A DNA stretch of 64,000 bases from Pseudomonas sp. Bc-h (GCF_002080045.1 NZ_MUIN01000008.1:62001-126000), one strand, 5' to 3'; shown: positions 8,998 through 17,833, counted from the stretch's first letter. Numbers and translations: made by a program. The notes: generated from the sequence alone by a model not told the origin.

Positions 8998-9243
8998 ATG
9001 CCGGTTCTAGCCTGTTTTGTGTTTATTTGGCTAATTTCTTCTTGCGCCAACCTCATCGTCATGACGTGGTTTACCTACCACAATATCGATGTCATCGAGC
9101 GACACCTGTCTGGCTGCAAGGCATTGCTGCCACCAGGGAACTATGGAAAGAAGGCTTCAGAGATTTAAGCAATTTACATCTGGCTTTTCGTCAATGTCGG
9201 GTTTCTGGCTGCGTTGTACTACGCGGTCAAGATTGCTAGATAG
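8998..9243 (+). pseudogene. Decayed third copy of the two-helix immunity family
   Basis: The frame from ATG 8998 encodes 56 residues with a first helix (LACFVFIWLISSCANLIVM) and a YHNIDVIERHLSGC segment matching copy 1 (YRKIDLLEGCLEDC). It then meets TAA at 9166-9168. Directly after the stop, in the same frame, the codons from 9169 to the TAG at 9241-9243 spell a second helix (IYIWLFVNVGFLAALYYAV). The roughly 40-residue loop with the GRxMR core is missing. The locus therefore has both an internal deletion and a nonsense codon. The N-terminal 56-residue product could still be made. Confidence 0.6.
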
Positions 9244-9387
9244 CCGATCCGCGCCAAGCACACCCTGCCCCTGCCAACACAAGCCCTGAACCATTCCCCG
9301 GCTTTTCCTCTCTTAGTCCCAGCAAGTCAGACGACCGGCCTCTCCCGCCGTCTACACTTCCCACACGACTAAAAGAGGATTGCTCCC

Positions 9388-10287
9388 ATGCTCTGGAAAA
9401 AAGGACGTCGCAGTGACAACGTCGTCGACGCGCGCGACGACACCGGAGGCGGTGGCGGGATGCGCATCGGTGACAAGGGGCTGGGTATTGGCGGGATTGT
9501 GATCATTGTCGCGATCGGGCTGCTGACCGGGCAAGACCCCATGCAGATTCTCGGGCAGATCGCAGGCCAGATGGGCACGCAACAGGGCTCTCAGCAGGGG
9601 ACGGCCGTGAACCCGCAAACGCGTCAGGCGCCTCCGGCCAACGACGAGCAGGCGGATTTCGTGCGGGCGGTCCTTGGCGACACGGAGGACACGTGGGGCC
9701 AGATTTTCCAGCAGGCGGGTCGTCAATATAAAAATCCGACGCTGATTCTGTTTCGTGGCCAGGTGCATTCGGCCTGCGGTTACGCGACTTCTGCCAGCGG
9801 ACCATTTTATTGCCCGGGGGACCAGCGGGTGTATCTGGACATGGATTTCTTCCGCGAAATGACGCAAAGGTTCAAAGCAGCAGGGGATTTCGCTCAAGCC
9901 TACGTAATTGCGCATGAAGTTGGCCATCATGTGCAGACCTTGCTGGGGGTTTCAGCTAAAGTTGACGCCGCCCGTCAGCGCGGAATGCGCATGGAAGGTG
10001 ACAACGGTCTGCTGGTGCGTCAGGAGCTGCAGGCTGACTGCCTCGCCGGTGTCTGGGCCTCTAACGCGCAAAAGCGTTTGAACTGGCTCGAGCCCGGTGA
10101 TATTGAAGAGGCGCTGAACGCGGCCAACGCCATCGGCGATGACCGTTTGCAGCAACAGAGCCAGGGCCGTGTCGTGCCGGACTCGTTCACCCATGGGTCG
10201 TCTGCCCAGCGGGTTCGCTGGTTCAAGACAGGTTTTGCCCAGGGACAAATCAACCAATGCGATACGTTCGCCGCCAAGAGCCTCTGA
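9388..10287 (+). CDS. YpfJ-family neutral zinc metallopeptidase
   Basis: This 299-residue protein has a short basic, glycine-rich cytoplasmic N-terminus, one membrane helix near residues 33-48 (GIGGIVIIVAIGLLTG) and a long extracytoplasmic domain. The zinc motif HEVGHH lies at residues about 176-181 within VIAHEVGHHVQTLLG, with a downstream ELQADCLAGVW segment that probably supplies the third ligand. This is the standard layout of the YpfJ family of putative neutral zinc metallopeptidases. AGAGGA precedes the start. The biological substrate is unknown. Confidence 0.93.
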   Translation: MLWKKGRRSDNVVDARDDTGGGGGMRIGDKGLGIGGIVIIVAIGLLTGQDPMQILGQIAGQMGTQQGSQQGTAVNPQTRQAPPANDEQADFVRAVLGDTEDTWGQIFQQAGRQYKNPTLILFRGQVHSACGYATSASGPFYCPGDQRVYLDMDFFREMTQRFKAAGDFAQAYVIAHEVGHHVQTLLGVSAKVDAARQRGMRMEGDNGLLVRQELQADCLAGVWASNAQKRLNWLEPGDIEEALNAANAIGDDRLQQQSQGRVVPDSFTHGSSAQRVRWFKTGFAQGQINQCDTFAAKSL

Positions 10288-10291
10288 TCAC

Positions 10292-11281
10292 ATGATGAAA
10301 CCGCTTTCGATCCTGTTGTTGGGCACCCTGATGAGCGTTACCGCTCATGCTGCGGATCAGGCGGTCAAATCCATCAGCCCCGACCGGCTGCTGATCAATG
10401 GAACATCTCAGGCCACGCTGGGCCTGAGCCAGAGTTGGGTACATCCCAACCCGCAGATCCAGCGGGTAGTCATCGTTTTTCACGGTCGCCTGCGCAATGC
10501 CCAGACGTATCTGCGCAGCGTCGAACGTGCGGCCAACCAGTCCAAGCAGCGGTCGAAAACCCTGCTGATTGCGCCGCAGTTCCTCGACGAGAAAGACATC
10601 ACCGCCCACCATCTGCCGGAAACCATTCTGCGCTGGCATGCCAACGACTGGATGGCAGGCGATAAGTCCATGGGGGCCAAGCCGATCAGTTCATTCGTGG
10701 TCATCGACCATATTCTCAAGCGCCTGAGCGACAGCAAGCTGTTCCCGAACCTGAAGGAAATCGTGATTGCCGGGCATTCCGGGGGCGCGCAGGTGGTGCA
10801 GCGCTACGCGATGATCGGCGGCAAGGAAGACGCGCTGCTGAAGAAGGAAGGCATCAAGCTGCGCTACGTGATCGCCAACCCTTCGTCCTATGCGTATTTC
10901 GATGCCACTCGCCCGACGCCGGTGACGGCGGCCAGCTGTCCTGCTTTCGACACCTGGAAGTACGGCCTGAACAAGCTGCCAGCCTACGCAGGCAAGGATA
11001 CGGCCGCCGAGCTTGAAGCCGCGTACGTGAAGCGCGACATCACTTATCTGCTGGGCGAACTGGACACTGACCCGAATCATCCTGCGCTGGACAAGGATTG
11101 CGGTGCAGAGGCACAAGGGCCGAATCGTATGGCTCGCGGGCACAACTACTTCGACTACCTGACCAAGCGCCATCCGGAAGGCCTCAACCAGCGTCTGGTG
11201 GAGGTGAAAGGGGTCGGCCACAACGGCGAAGGGATGTTTACCTCGCCTGAAGGGCAGACGGCGCTGTTCAAGGGGAATTGA
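10292..11281 (+). CDS. Secreted alpha/beta-hydrolase-fold serine hydrolase
   Basis: The protein has 329 residues. A signal peptide (ILLLGTLMSVTAHA) ends near residue 22. The nucleophile elbow GHSGGAQ places the catalytic Ser near residue 163, and a late HNGEGMF segment probably supplies the catalytic His. The frame is open for 51 codons upstream inside the YpfJ gene, but those codons carry no signal peptide, so ATG 10292 (or 10295) is the start. It follows the YpfJ gene by 4 bp and is probably co-transcribed. The family is known for esterases and lipases; the substrate is not predictable. Confidence 0.82.
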   Translation: MMKPLSILLLGTLMSVTAHAADQAVKSISPDRLLINGTSQATLGLSQSWVHPNPQIQRVVIVFHGRLRNAQTYLRSVERAANQSKQRSKTLLIAPQFLDEKDITAHHLPETILRWHANDWMAGDKSMGAKPISSFVVIDHILKRLSDSKLFPNLKEIVIAGHSGGAQVVQRYAMIGGKEDALLKKEGIKLRYVIANPSSYAYFDATRPTPVTAASCPAFDTWKYGLNKLPAYAGKDTAAELEAAYVKRDITYLLGELDTDPNHPALDKDCGAEAQGPNRMARGHNYFDYLTKRHPEGLNQRLVEVKGVGHNGEGMFTSPEGQTALFKGN

Positions 11282-11356
11282 TTGACAGTGTCTGCCGAAG
11301 GCTCAGGCATCTCCACGAAGCCCCGGCGGACGCTTGATGTGTGAGAGGGAGTTGAA

Positions 11357-11962
11357 TTACCTCCCTGTTTCTCCCTGCAGCATCGCCTGCAACGCGACAC
11401 AATCATCCGCATGCCAGTCCGTCAATTCGGGCCAGGGATTTTCCGGCAGGTTGACCAGCACCGTGTGCGTGCCTGCCGCTCTGCCGCAGGCCAGATCGAA
11501 CTGGTAGTCGCCGACCATCACCATCTGCGAAGGCTCGACGCTCCACGCTTCGGCCAGCTTCAACAGGCCGCCCGGATGTGGCTTGGGCGGCGCTTCGTCG
11601 CGACCGAGCACATCCTCGACCTCGAAACAGTCGGCAATACCGATGGCTTCGAGCGTCACATGGGCCAGCTCCCGCGCATTGCGGGTGAGAATGCCCAGGC
11701 GATAACCGCGCCCGGCCAGCTCTCTGACCAGTTCCACCGCGCCAACCGCAGGTTTCGATGCCACTGCCAGCTCCCGCTCGTGTTCCAGCAACCAAGCGTG
11801 CTTGGCCGCGGCGACGTCGGCAGGGAGAGCCGCAAGATGGGTGAGGATGTCGTCTTCCTGCGGAATGCTCAGAGCGCGTTTGATCGCGGGAAAGTCATGC
11901 ACGGCAATGGTCAGCGTGCCGTCCATGTCGAACACCCAGTGCCGCAGTTGCGAGAGACTCAT
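11357..11962 (-). CDS. HAD-superfamily hydrolase (phosphoglycolate phosphatase-like)
   Basis: This 201-residue protein has HAD motif I DMDGTLT at residues 11-17, motif II LTRNA, and the motif III/IV region PPKPHPGGLLKL followed by MVGDYQFDLACGRAAG. It is a cytosolic phosphatase of subfamily IA with an alpha-helical cap. The ATG overlaps the stop of the upstream thioesterase gene (ATGA), so the two form one operon. The physiological substrate is not evident. Confidence 0.9.
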   Translation of the reverse strand: MSLSQLRHWVFDMDGTLTIAVHDFPAIKRALSIPQEDDILTHLAALPADVAAAKHAWLLEHERELAVASKPAVGAVELVRELAGRGYRLGILTRNARELAHVTLEAIGIADCFEVEDVLGRDEAPPKPHPGGLLKLAEAWSVEPSQMVMVGDYQFDLACGRAAGTHTVLVNLPENPWPELTDWHADDCVALQAMLQGETGR

Positions 11963-12828
11963 GCCCAGTCCTTGCGGTGGCGAATCAAGCCTTCCTGGCT
12001 GACCGACGCCACGAGTTTGCCTGCGCGGTTGTACACGCTGCCTCGGGAGAAGCCGCGAGAATTGCCGGCCCATGGGCTGTCCATGGCATAGAGCAGCCAT
12101 TCATCGGCACGCAGTTCACCGTGGAACCACAACGAGTGGTCGAGGCTGGCGATCTGCATGTCCTTCTGCCAGACCGTCTTGCCGTGGGGCAGCAGCGAGG
12201 TTGTCAGCAGATTGAAATCCGAAGCGTAGGCGAGCATGTATTTGTGCAGCGCCGGGATGTCGGGCAGTGTGCCGTCGGCGCGAAACCAAACGTACTTCAC
12301 CGGTTCGGTCGGCTTGGGGTTGTAGGGGTCGGATTCGGTCACCGGGCGGAATTCGATCGGTTTGGGGCACAGCAGTTTGTCTTTCATGTGCGCCGGAATC
12401 AGGTGCTCGCGCTGACGCATCAGTTCAAGTTCCGAGGGCAGGTTCTCCGGCCCCACCACTTGCGGCATCTGGCTCTGGTGCTCGAAGCCTTCTTCGTCGT
12501 ACTGAAATGACGCGCTGCAGGTGAAGATCGGATGGCCCTTTTGAATAGCAGTGACGCGGCGAGTGCTGAAGCTGCCGCCATCGCGCACCCGGTCGACCTG
12601 ATAGACCACGGGCAGATGCGCATCGCCAGGGCGCAGAAAGTAGCCGTGCAGCGAGTGCACATGGCGCTCGTCTTCGACGGTCTTGCTCGCCGCCGACAGC
12701 GACTGCCCCAACACCTGACCGCCAAACAGCTGGCGAAAGCCAAGGTCCTGGCTGCGGCCGCGGAAGAGATTTTCTTCGATCGGCTCCAGGCTCAACAGCG
12801 ATACCAGATCATCCAGCACATGGCTCAT
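11959..12828 (-). CDS. tesB: Acyl-CoA thioesterase II
   Basis: This 289-residue protein has the two hotdog domains of TesB. Typical segments are FRGRSQDLGFRQLFGGQVLGQ near residues 22-42, HSLHGYFLRPGD, and SLDHSLWFHG in the second half, the last holding the catalytic Asp region. It cleaves medium- and long-chain acyl-CoA to free acid and CoA. The start at 12828 has GAGGAG at an ideal distance; an in-frame ATG 27 bases further upstream is unlikely. Confidence 0.95.
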   Translation of the reverse strand: MSHVLDDLVSLLSLEPIEENLFRGRSQDLGFRQLFGGQVLGQSLSAASKTVEDERHVHSLHGYFLRPGDAHLPVVYQVDRVRDGGSFSTRRVTAIQKGHPIFTCSASFQYDEEGFEHQSQMPQVVGPENLPSELELMRQREHLIPAHMKDKLLCPKPIEFRPVTESDPYNPKPTEPVKYVWFRADGTLPDIPALHKYMLAYASDFNLLTTSLLPHGKTVWQKDMQIASLDHSLWFHGELRADEWLLYAMDSPWAGNSRGFSRGSVYNRAGKLVASVSQEGLIRHRKDWA

Positions 12829-12947
12829 TCGGGGCTCCTCGCACACGGTCTTCACACAGTCATTACATTAGCCGGACATGCGCGCCGGGCAGCGGCACGC
12901 ATGGGGAATGGGCGAGATGATACAGATCTTTGCGCGATTCCCGCCAA

Positions 12948-13511
12948 TCACAGGGTGGCGAGCCACTGCTGGCGGTTGATGCGATACAACACATGAGGCC
13001 GCAGCGGGTGGCCCTCGGGAAGCGTGGGATGGTCGAAATCATCGGCGGGGTTGTTGTGCATCCCGATGGCCTGCATGACCTTTTGCGAAGGCAGGTTGCT
13101 GACGGCGGTGAAGGACACGATCTCATCCAGTTCCACGTGTTCGAAGCCGCAGCCGAGCACGGTCCATGCGGCTTCGCTGGCGTAGCCCAGGCCCCAGTGT
13201 TCGCGCGCCAGGCGCCAGCCGATCTCGACCGCTGGCGTGAACGCTGTATTGAAGCCCACCACATTCAGCCCGGTAAAACCGATGAACTCGCCGGTGTCCT
13301 TGCGCTCGAGCGCCCACAAGCCAAAGCCGTATTCGGCAAAATGACCGCGCACCCGACCAATCATCTTGGCGCTTTCCAGCCGGGTAAGCGGCGCAGGAAA
13401 ATAGCGCATGACCTGTGGATCAGCGCACATCTGCGCAAAGGCTGGCAAATCATCATCGCGCCACTGACGCATCAACAAGCGTGCGCTGTTGAGCTCAAGT
13501 ATCGGCTCCAT
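12948..13511 (-). CDS. GNAT-family N-acetyltransferase (RimJ/RimL type)
   Basis: This 187-residue protein begins MEPILELNSARLLMRQWRDD, with the acetyl-CoA binding stretch REHWGLGYASEAAWTVL near residues 98-114. The arrangement is that of the RimJ/RimL branch, which acetylates protein N-termini or small amines. The start has GGGGAG 7 bases upstream. It is divergent from the deacetylase-family gene at 13637 and has no operon partner. The substrate is unknown. Confidence 0.9.
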   Translation of the reverse strand: MEPILELNSARLLMRQWRDDDLPAFAQMCADPQVMRYFPAPLTRLESAKMIGRVRGHFAEYGFGLWALERKDTGEFIGFTGLNVVGFNTAFTPAVEIGWRLAREHWGLGYASEAAWTVLGCGFEHVELDEIVSFTAVSNLPSQKVMQAIGMHNNPADDFDHPTLPEGHPLRPHVLYRINRQQWLATL

Positions 13512-13636
13512 CGAACATCTCCCCTGCCCCACACATCATATTGCTCGTCAGTATGTCAGTGCCCGCTCACCTATATGGCTGTGCGGTGCCGGCCATAACT
13601 GGCAAGATTCCCCTTCGAAACCGACGCGTACGCACC

Positions 13637-14554
13637 ATGTCCCTGCCGCTCATTTACCACGAAGACTACAGCCCGGCGTTTCCGCCCGACCATCGCTTTC
13701 CGATGGACAAGTTCCGGCTGCTCCACGACCACCTTATTGACACCGGCCTGACCACGGATGCTCAGTTGTTTCGCCCACAGGTGTGTCCGGACGACATTCT
13801 TGCCCTGGCCCATGAACCTTCGTACATCCGCCGTTATATGGACGGAGCCCTCTCCCGCGACGATCAGCGCCGCCTGGGCCTGCCGTGGAGCGAAGATCTG
13901 GCCCGACGCACGGTACGCGCCGTGGGCGGTTCGCTGCTGACCGCCGAAAAAGCGTTGGCGCATGGCCTGGCTTGTCATCTTGCAGGCGGCACCCATCACG
14001 CGCACTACGATTACCCGGCCGGTTTCTGCATCTTCAATGACCTGGCCATCATCAGCCAATACCTGTTGCAGAGTGGCCGCGTCGACCGGGTGCTGATCTT
14101 CGACTGCGACGTTCATCAAGGCGATGGTACGGCACGCATTCTCGAACACGTTGACGACGCGATCACGGTTTCGCTGCATTGCGAGAAAAACTTTCCCGCG
14201 CGCAAGGCCCAGAGCGACTGGGACATTCCGCTGCCAATGGGCATGGGTGACGATGATTATCTGAAGGTAGTCGATGACACGCTCAATTACCTGTTGCCGC
14301 TGTATCGACCCGACCTGGTGCTCTACGACGCCGGAGTCGATGTGCACAAAGACGACGCGCTGGGGTATCTGCAACTGACCGACGAAGGCGTGGCCCGCCG
14401 CGATGAAGCGGTCATGCGCCATTGTCTTGGACGCGATATTCCGGTGATGAGCGTGATCGGCGGTGGCTACAGCAAGGATCGTGAAGCACTGGCACGACGG
14501 CACGGGATTTTGCATCACAGTGCGCATCGAGTCTGGGTGTCGGAGGGGTTGTAG
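13637..14554 (+). CDS. Histone-deacetylase-superfamily amidohydrolase
   Basis: The protein has 305 residues and contains all HDAC active-site blocks: the paired histidines GGTHHAHYD (His120-His121), the zinc ligands DCDVHQGDG (Asp158, His160), KDDALG (Asp240) and the transition-state tyrosine GGGYSKD (Tyr278). Bacterial members deacetylate acetylpolyamines, acetoin-related compounds or proteins. The short length and motif spacing resemble class IV-like stand-alone bacterial forms. The start at 13637 is used because residues encoded upstream do not resemble the family. Confidence 0.92.
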   Translation: MSLPLIYHEDYSPAFPPDHRFPMDKFRLLHDHLIDTGLTTDAQLFRPQVCPDDILALAHEPSYIRRYMDGALSRDDQRRLGLPWSEDLARRTVRAVGGSLLTAEKALAHGLACHLAGGTHHAHYDYPAGFCIFNDLAIISQYLLQSGRVDRVLIFDCDVHQGDGTARILEHVDDAITVSLHCEKNFPARKAQSDWDIPLPMGMGDDDYLKVVDDTLNYLLPLYRPDLVLYDAGVDVHKDDALGYLQLTDEGVARRDEAVMRHCLGRDIPVMSVIGGGYSKDREALARRHGILHHSAHRVWVSEGL

Positions 14555-14725
14555 AGCGAGTCGGCCGACGAACTCAGCCCCATGGGCGCAATGCTCGCGA
14601 AGACTGCCTGTCAGCCGATCAAGAAGCGATTGATGTACCAACCTGTTCGCCAGCATGCCGGCTGCTACACAATCCCGCGGCAGGGTTAAGGTGTCCTGGT
14701 TACCCACATCCACTGTGGAACTGCC

Positions 14726-14813
14726 TGTGGATAACCTGCGCGCAACGCTGCAGACGCCATATAGCGCAAGGCCTGGCAAAGGCTGTACGTTTTTTGCTCA
14801 AAAGTTGTCCACA
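14726..14813. other. Intergenic gap 14555-14879 with two DnaA-box-like sites
   Basis: The 325-bp gap before the flavoprotein gene holds no gene. It contains one perfect DnaA box on the minus strand (TGTGGATAA, 14726-14734) and one single-mismatch box on the plus strand (TTGTCCACA, 14805-14813). There is no iteron cluster or AT-rich unwinding region, so this is not a chromosome origin. The sites could titrate DnaA or be chance. Confidence 0.35.
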
Positions 14814-14879
14814 GGTCGCTCGTTTGCCATGAGGCTCGGGTAGAATGCGCGACCCACCTCAATGATCCGCATCTCGCCC

Positions 14880-16118
14880 ATGACTCCAGACACGCCCCGC
14901 TCCGCACAAACAGTCGCCATCATCGGTGGTGGCCCGGCCGGGTTGATGGCTGCTGAAGTGCTGAGCCAGGCGGGTTTCAGGGTCGATGTGTACGACGCCA
15001 TGCCATCGGTAGGACGCAAGTTTCTGCTGGCCGGTGTCGGCGGCATGAACATCACCCATTCCGAAGCGTATCCGGCGTTTCTATCCCGCTATGCCGAACG
15101 CGCGCCGATGATCGCACCGTTGCTGCGCAGCTTTGGGGCCGACGCGCTGTGCGAATGGATTCACGAATTGGGCATTCAAACCTTCGTCGGCAGTTCGGGC
15201 CGGGTTTTTCCCACCGACATGAAAGCCGCGCCGCTGCTGCGCGCCTGGCTCAAGCGGCTGCGCGATGCTGGCGTGGTCATCCACACCCGCCATCGCTGGC
15301 TGGGCTGGAACGCCGACAACAGTCTGCGCATTGCCAACCCTGAAGGCGAACTGGCGGTAAATCCCGCCGCGACGTTATTGGCCTTGGGCGGCGCGAGCTG
15401 GGCGCGTCTGGGATCAGACGGTGCATGGCTGCCGTTGCTTGAACAACGTCGGGTGCGGATTGCGCCCCTGCAACCGGCGAACAGCGGTTTCGAGGTGTCG
15501 GCATGGAGCGATTTGCTGCGCAGCAAATTTGCCGGTGCGCCACTGAAGAACATCGCCATCGGCCTTCAGGGTCAAACACTGCGTCTAGGCGAATGCGTGC
15601 TGACCGAGACTGGGATCGAGGGAAGCCTGATCTACGCCCTGTCAGCGCAGATCCGCGAAGCCATCAATCAACACGGCTCGGCCACGGTAGAAATCGATCT
15701 GCTGCCAGGCAAACGCCTTGCCGATGTGCAGAAGGCGTTGAGCAAACCCCGTGGTTCGCGTTCGATGTCAAAGCATCTGCACAGCCAGTTGAGTATCGAT
15801 GGGGTCAAGGCAGGGTTGTTGCGGGAGCTGGCGTCAGCCGAATCTTTCGCTGACCCGACGTTGCTTGCCAATGCCTTGAAGGCCCTGCCCTTGACGCTGG
15901 TCAGACCGCGCCCACTGGACGAGGCGATCAGCACCGCTGGCGGCGTCACCTTCGAAGCCATGGACTCGCGACTGATGCTCAATGCATTGCCCGGCGTGTT
16001 CTGCGCCGGGGAAATGCTGGATTGGGAAGCCCCCACCGGCGGCTATCTGCTTACCGGCTGTTTTGCCAGCGGCCGCGCGGCGGGGTTGGGGATGGTGGAG
16101 TGGTTGCGCCATTCGTGA
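14880..16118 (+). CDS. FAD-dependent flavoprotein (TIGR03862 / HI0933-like family)
   Basis: This 412-residue protein has an N-terminal dinucleotide-binding fold (VAIIGGGPAGLMAAEVLS, residues 12-29), the family motif VGRKFLLAGVGGMNITHSE near residues 46-64, and a C-terminal FAD-closing segment AGEMLDWEAPTGGYLLTGCF. It belongs to the BaiN/HI0933-like flavoproteins of unknown substrate. ATG 14880 starts five residues before the Rossmann strand; ATG 14862 is an in-frame alternative. It ends 4 bp before the convergent acyltransferase gene. Confidence 0.92.
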   Translation: MTPDTPRSAQTVAIIGGGPAGLMAAEVLSQAGFRVDVYDAMPSVGRKFLLAGVGGMNITHSEAYPAFLSRYAERAPMIAPLLRSFGADALCEWIHELGIQTFVGSSGRVFPTDMKAAPLLRAWLKRLRDAGVVIHTRHRWLGWNADNSLRIANPEGELAVNPAATLLALGGASWARLGSDGAWLPLLEQRRVRIAPLQPANSGFEVSAWSDLLRSKFAGAPLKNIAIGLQGQTLRLGECVLTETGIEGSLIYALSAQIREAINQHGSATVEIDLLPGKRLADVQKALSKPRGSRSMSKHLHSQLSIDGVKAGLLRELASAESFADPTLLANALKALPLTLVRPRPLDEAISTAGGVTFEAMDSRLMLNALPGVFCAGEMLDWEAPTGGYLLTGCFASGRAAGLGMVEWLRHS

Positions 16119-16122
16119 CGCA

Positions 16123-17304
16123 TCAAGCCACTCGATCGATCTGCGGCTTCATCGCGGGCACCGATTCCGGCTTCTCCACTGGCGCCTTCGCCTTGCTCGC
16201 ACCACCGGCGACACGTTTGCCCAGTTCGTAGCCTTTCATCTCGATGTACTTGTGGGCGAAAGCCGCCACCACTACGCAGGACACCGCCACGGCCACGACG
16301 AAGATGTTGTTGGCCAACATCGAACCGGTGTCCATGAAACGCTGGCCATCAATCATCGGCGCCAGCTCCACGCCCGTCACTTTCTGCGCCACGATGAACA
16401 CCGTGACCAGGCAGAACAGCACGGCGGCGTGAGTCATGTAGATCGAGTACGACAGCTTGCCCAACAGCACAAACACGCTGGTCTTGAGCAACGCCGACAC
16501 CATCCCGCCCTCGAATGCGAACAACAGCACCAGACCGCAGAACGTCAGGCTGCCGAACGGCGAGCGGTAGTCGAAGTCGTTCATCACGATCCAGTAGGTC
16601 GCGTACATCATCGCGCACTCAAGCACGGTCATCAGCCATGGGCGTGGCACAAACCTGTCGCGAATCAGCAGGTACACCACATAGGTAATGTTGCCCGCGA
16701 AGAAGCATGACAGGCCGAGCATCGCGCGCTCTACCAGCGGTTCGTTCTCGGAAAAAATCAACACGAAGGCCACCAGCGAGATGGCAGCGAATGCCAGGAA
16801 ACGGTTGCGCATGGACAACATGCACAGCGCGCCGAACAGCATGTAGATGTAGAACTCGATGCTGATGGTCCAGGACGGGTAGTTGAACGACATGGTCTCG
16901 GTGAGCGTGGTCCAGGCCTGAACCAGAAACAGGTTAGGCAGGATTTCCCGCGGTGCGAAAAGCCCGGTGAACGGCACGTTGTTCAAGTAGAAGCCTTTCT
17001 TGTAGGCAATCCAGCGAACGGTCTCGAACAGAATGAACAGGCCCAGCATCGCCAGGTGCAGCGGGTACAACCGGAAGACCCGGGAGATGAAAAAGGATTT
17101 GAAAGAAAGACTCGGCTTCATGCCGTAGGTGTGAGCAAGGACAAACCCGCTAAGGACAAAGAAGAAATTGAGGAGAACTTCGTCGCGCCGAAAAAACGGC
17201 AGCTGGATGAAGGTATCAACGACATGCAGATGGAAGAACACGACCAACAATGCGCAGACACCTCGGAAACTATCGAGTGTGGTAAATCGCTGAACAGGCT
17301 TCAT
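16123..17304 (-). CDS. Acyltransferase-3 (OafA/YrhL) family membrane protein
   Basis: This 393-residue integral membrane protein has about ten helices and the family opening FTTLDSFRGVCALLVVFFHLH, where the arginine of DSFRG and the histidine of FFHLH are the conserved active-site pair. Such enzymes O-acylate surface polysaccharides, Nod factors or macrolides. No polysaccharide gene is nearby, so the acceptor is unknown. The frame continues 35 codons upstream, but ATG 17304 starts just before the conserved block. The charged C-terminal tail is alanine/lysine/proline-rich. Confidence 0.9.
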   Translation of the reverse strand: MKPVQRFTTLDSFRGVCALLVVFFHLHVVDTFIQLPFFRRDEVLLNFFFVLSGFVLAHTYGMKPSLSFKSFFISRVFRLYPLHLAMLGLFILFETVRWIAYKKGFYLNNVPFTGLFAPREILPNLFLVQAWTTLTETMSFNYPSWTISIEFYIYMLFGALCMLSMRNRFLAFAAISLVAFVLIFSENEPLVERAMLGLSCFFAGNITYVVYLLIRDRFVPRPWLMTVLECAMMYATYWIVMNDFDYRSPFGSLTFCGLVLLFAFEGGMVSALLKTSVFVLLGKLSYSIYMTHAAVLFCLVTVFIVAQKVTGVELAPMIDGQRFMDTGSMLANNIFVVAVAVSCVVVAAFAHKYIEMKGYELGKRVAGGASKAKAPVEKPESVPAMKPQIDRVA

Positions 17305-17532
17305 AGCGCAACTTCCGTACTGGTTTATGAAAAAACGCCACCGTTGGCGGAGCTGGAGCCAGTACAAGGTATTTTGTTCGGCCTCCCCTCGACAGTTGAA
17401 ATATTTCATCCCTGATACATACGACGGCGTGAAAGTTGACGCCAGTCTTTGACAGCAGTGACCCGACAGTCATGCAGAGACCCAATGGTCGACAAACAGA
17501 GAAAAAACAGCCGACGTTTTGCTGACGCGGCT

Positions 17533-17572
17533 CGGCCCGTCGACGCTGTGCGCTGCTGTCGCCGACGGGCCG
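17533..17572. terminator. Stem-loop downstream of the DUF2790 gene
   Basis: Perfect 10-bp arms CGGCCCGTCG and CGACGGGCCG enclose a 20-nt loop in the 285-bp gap 17305-17589. The placement suits the 3' end of the DUF417-DUF2790 transcript. There is no T-run, so it may act as a 3'-end block rather than a classical terminator. The rest of the gap shows nothing recognisable. Confidence 0.5.
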
Positions 17573-17589
17573 GATGAGAGATGCGCGAA

Positions 17590-17823
17590 TCAGTTACTTG
17601 AGCAACCGCTGCCCTGAATCAAGTAGTTCAACGTGTGGCGCTGGCCTTGGGAGTCCTCGTAGACCAGCGTCATGGGCTGGATACCGCAGACGCCTTCGTC
17701 AGGGGTCTGACTGATGACCCGGGCGATATCGAGGCCGACGGTGGCGCTGTGAGACGCAGCGCTCTCGGCATGGGCAGCCAGAGAGAACAGGCTCATTACA
17801 GCGATGGCGAGAAGTTTTTTCAT
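17590..17823 (-). CDS. DUF2790 small periplasmic protein
   Basis: This 77-residue protein has a clear signal peptide (MKKLLAIAVMSLFSLAAHA) and a compact domain with one internal cysteine (GVCGIQPMTLVYEDSQG) and one near the C-terminus (QGSGCSSN), which may form a disulfide. The layout matches the Pseudomonas DUF2790 family, several of which respond to copper or oxidative stress; that link is from family knowledge. It lies 10 bp after the DUF417 gene and is probably co-transcribed. Confidence 0.88.
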   Translation of the reverse strand: MKKLLAIAVMSLFSLAAHAESAASHSATVGLDIARVISQTPDEGVCGIQPMTLVYEDSQGQRHTLNYLIQGSGCSSN

Positions 17824-17833
17824 GGTCGTCTCC

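Noticed and set aside
14555..14879. Replication origin based on the DnaA-box-like sites
   Set aside because: Only two boxes, no AT-rich unwinding element, and no dnaA, gyrB or rpmH genes nearby.
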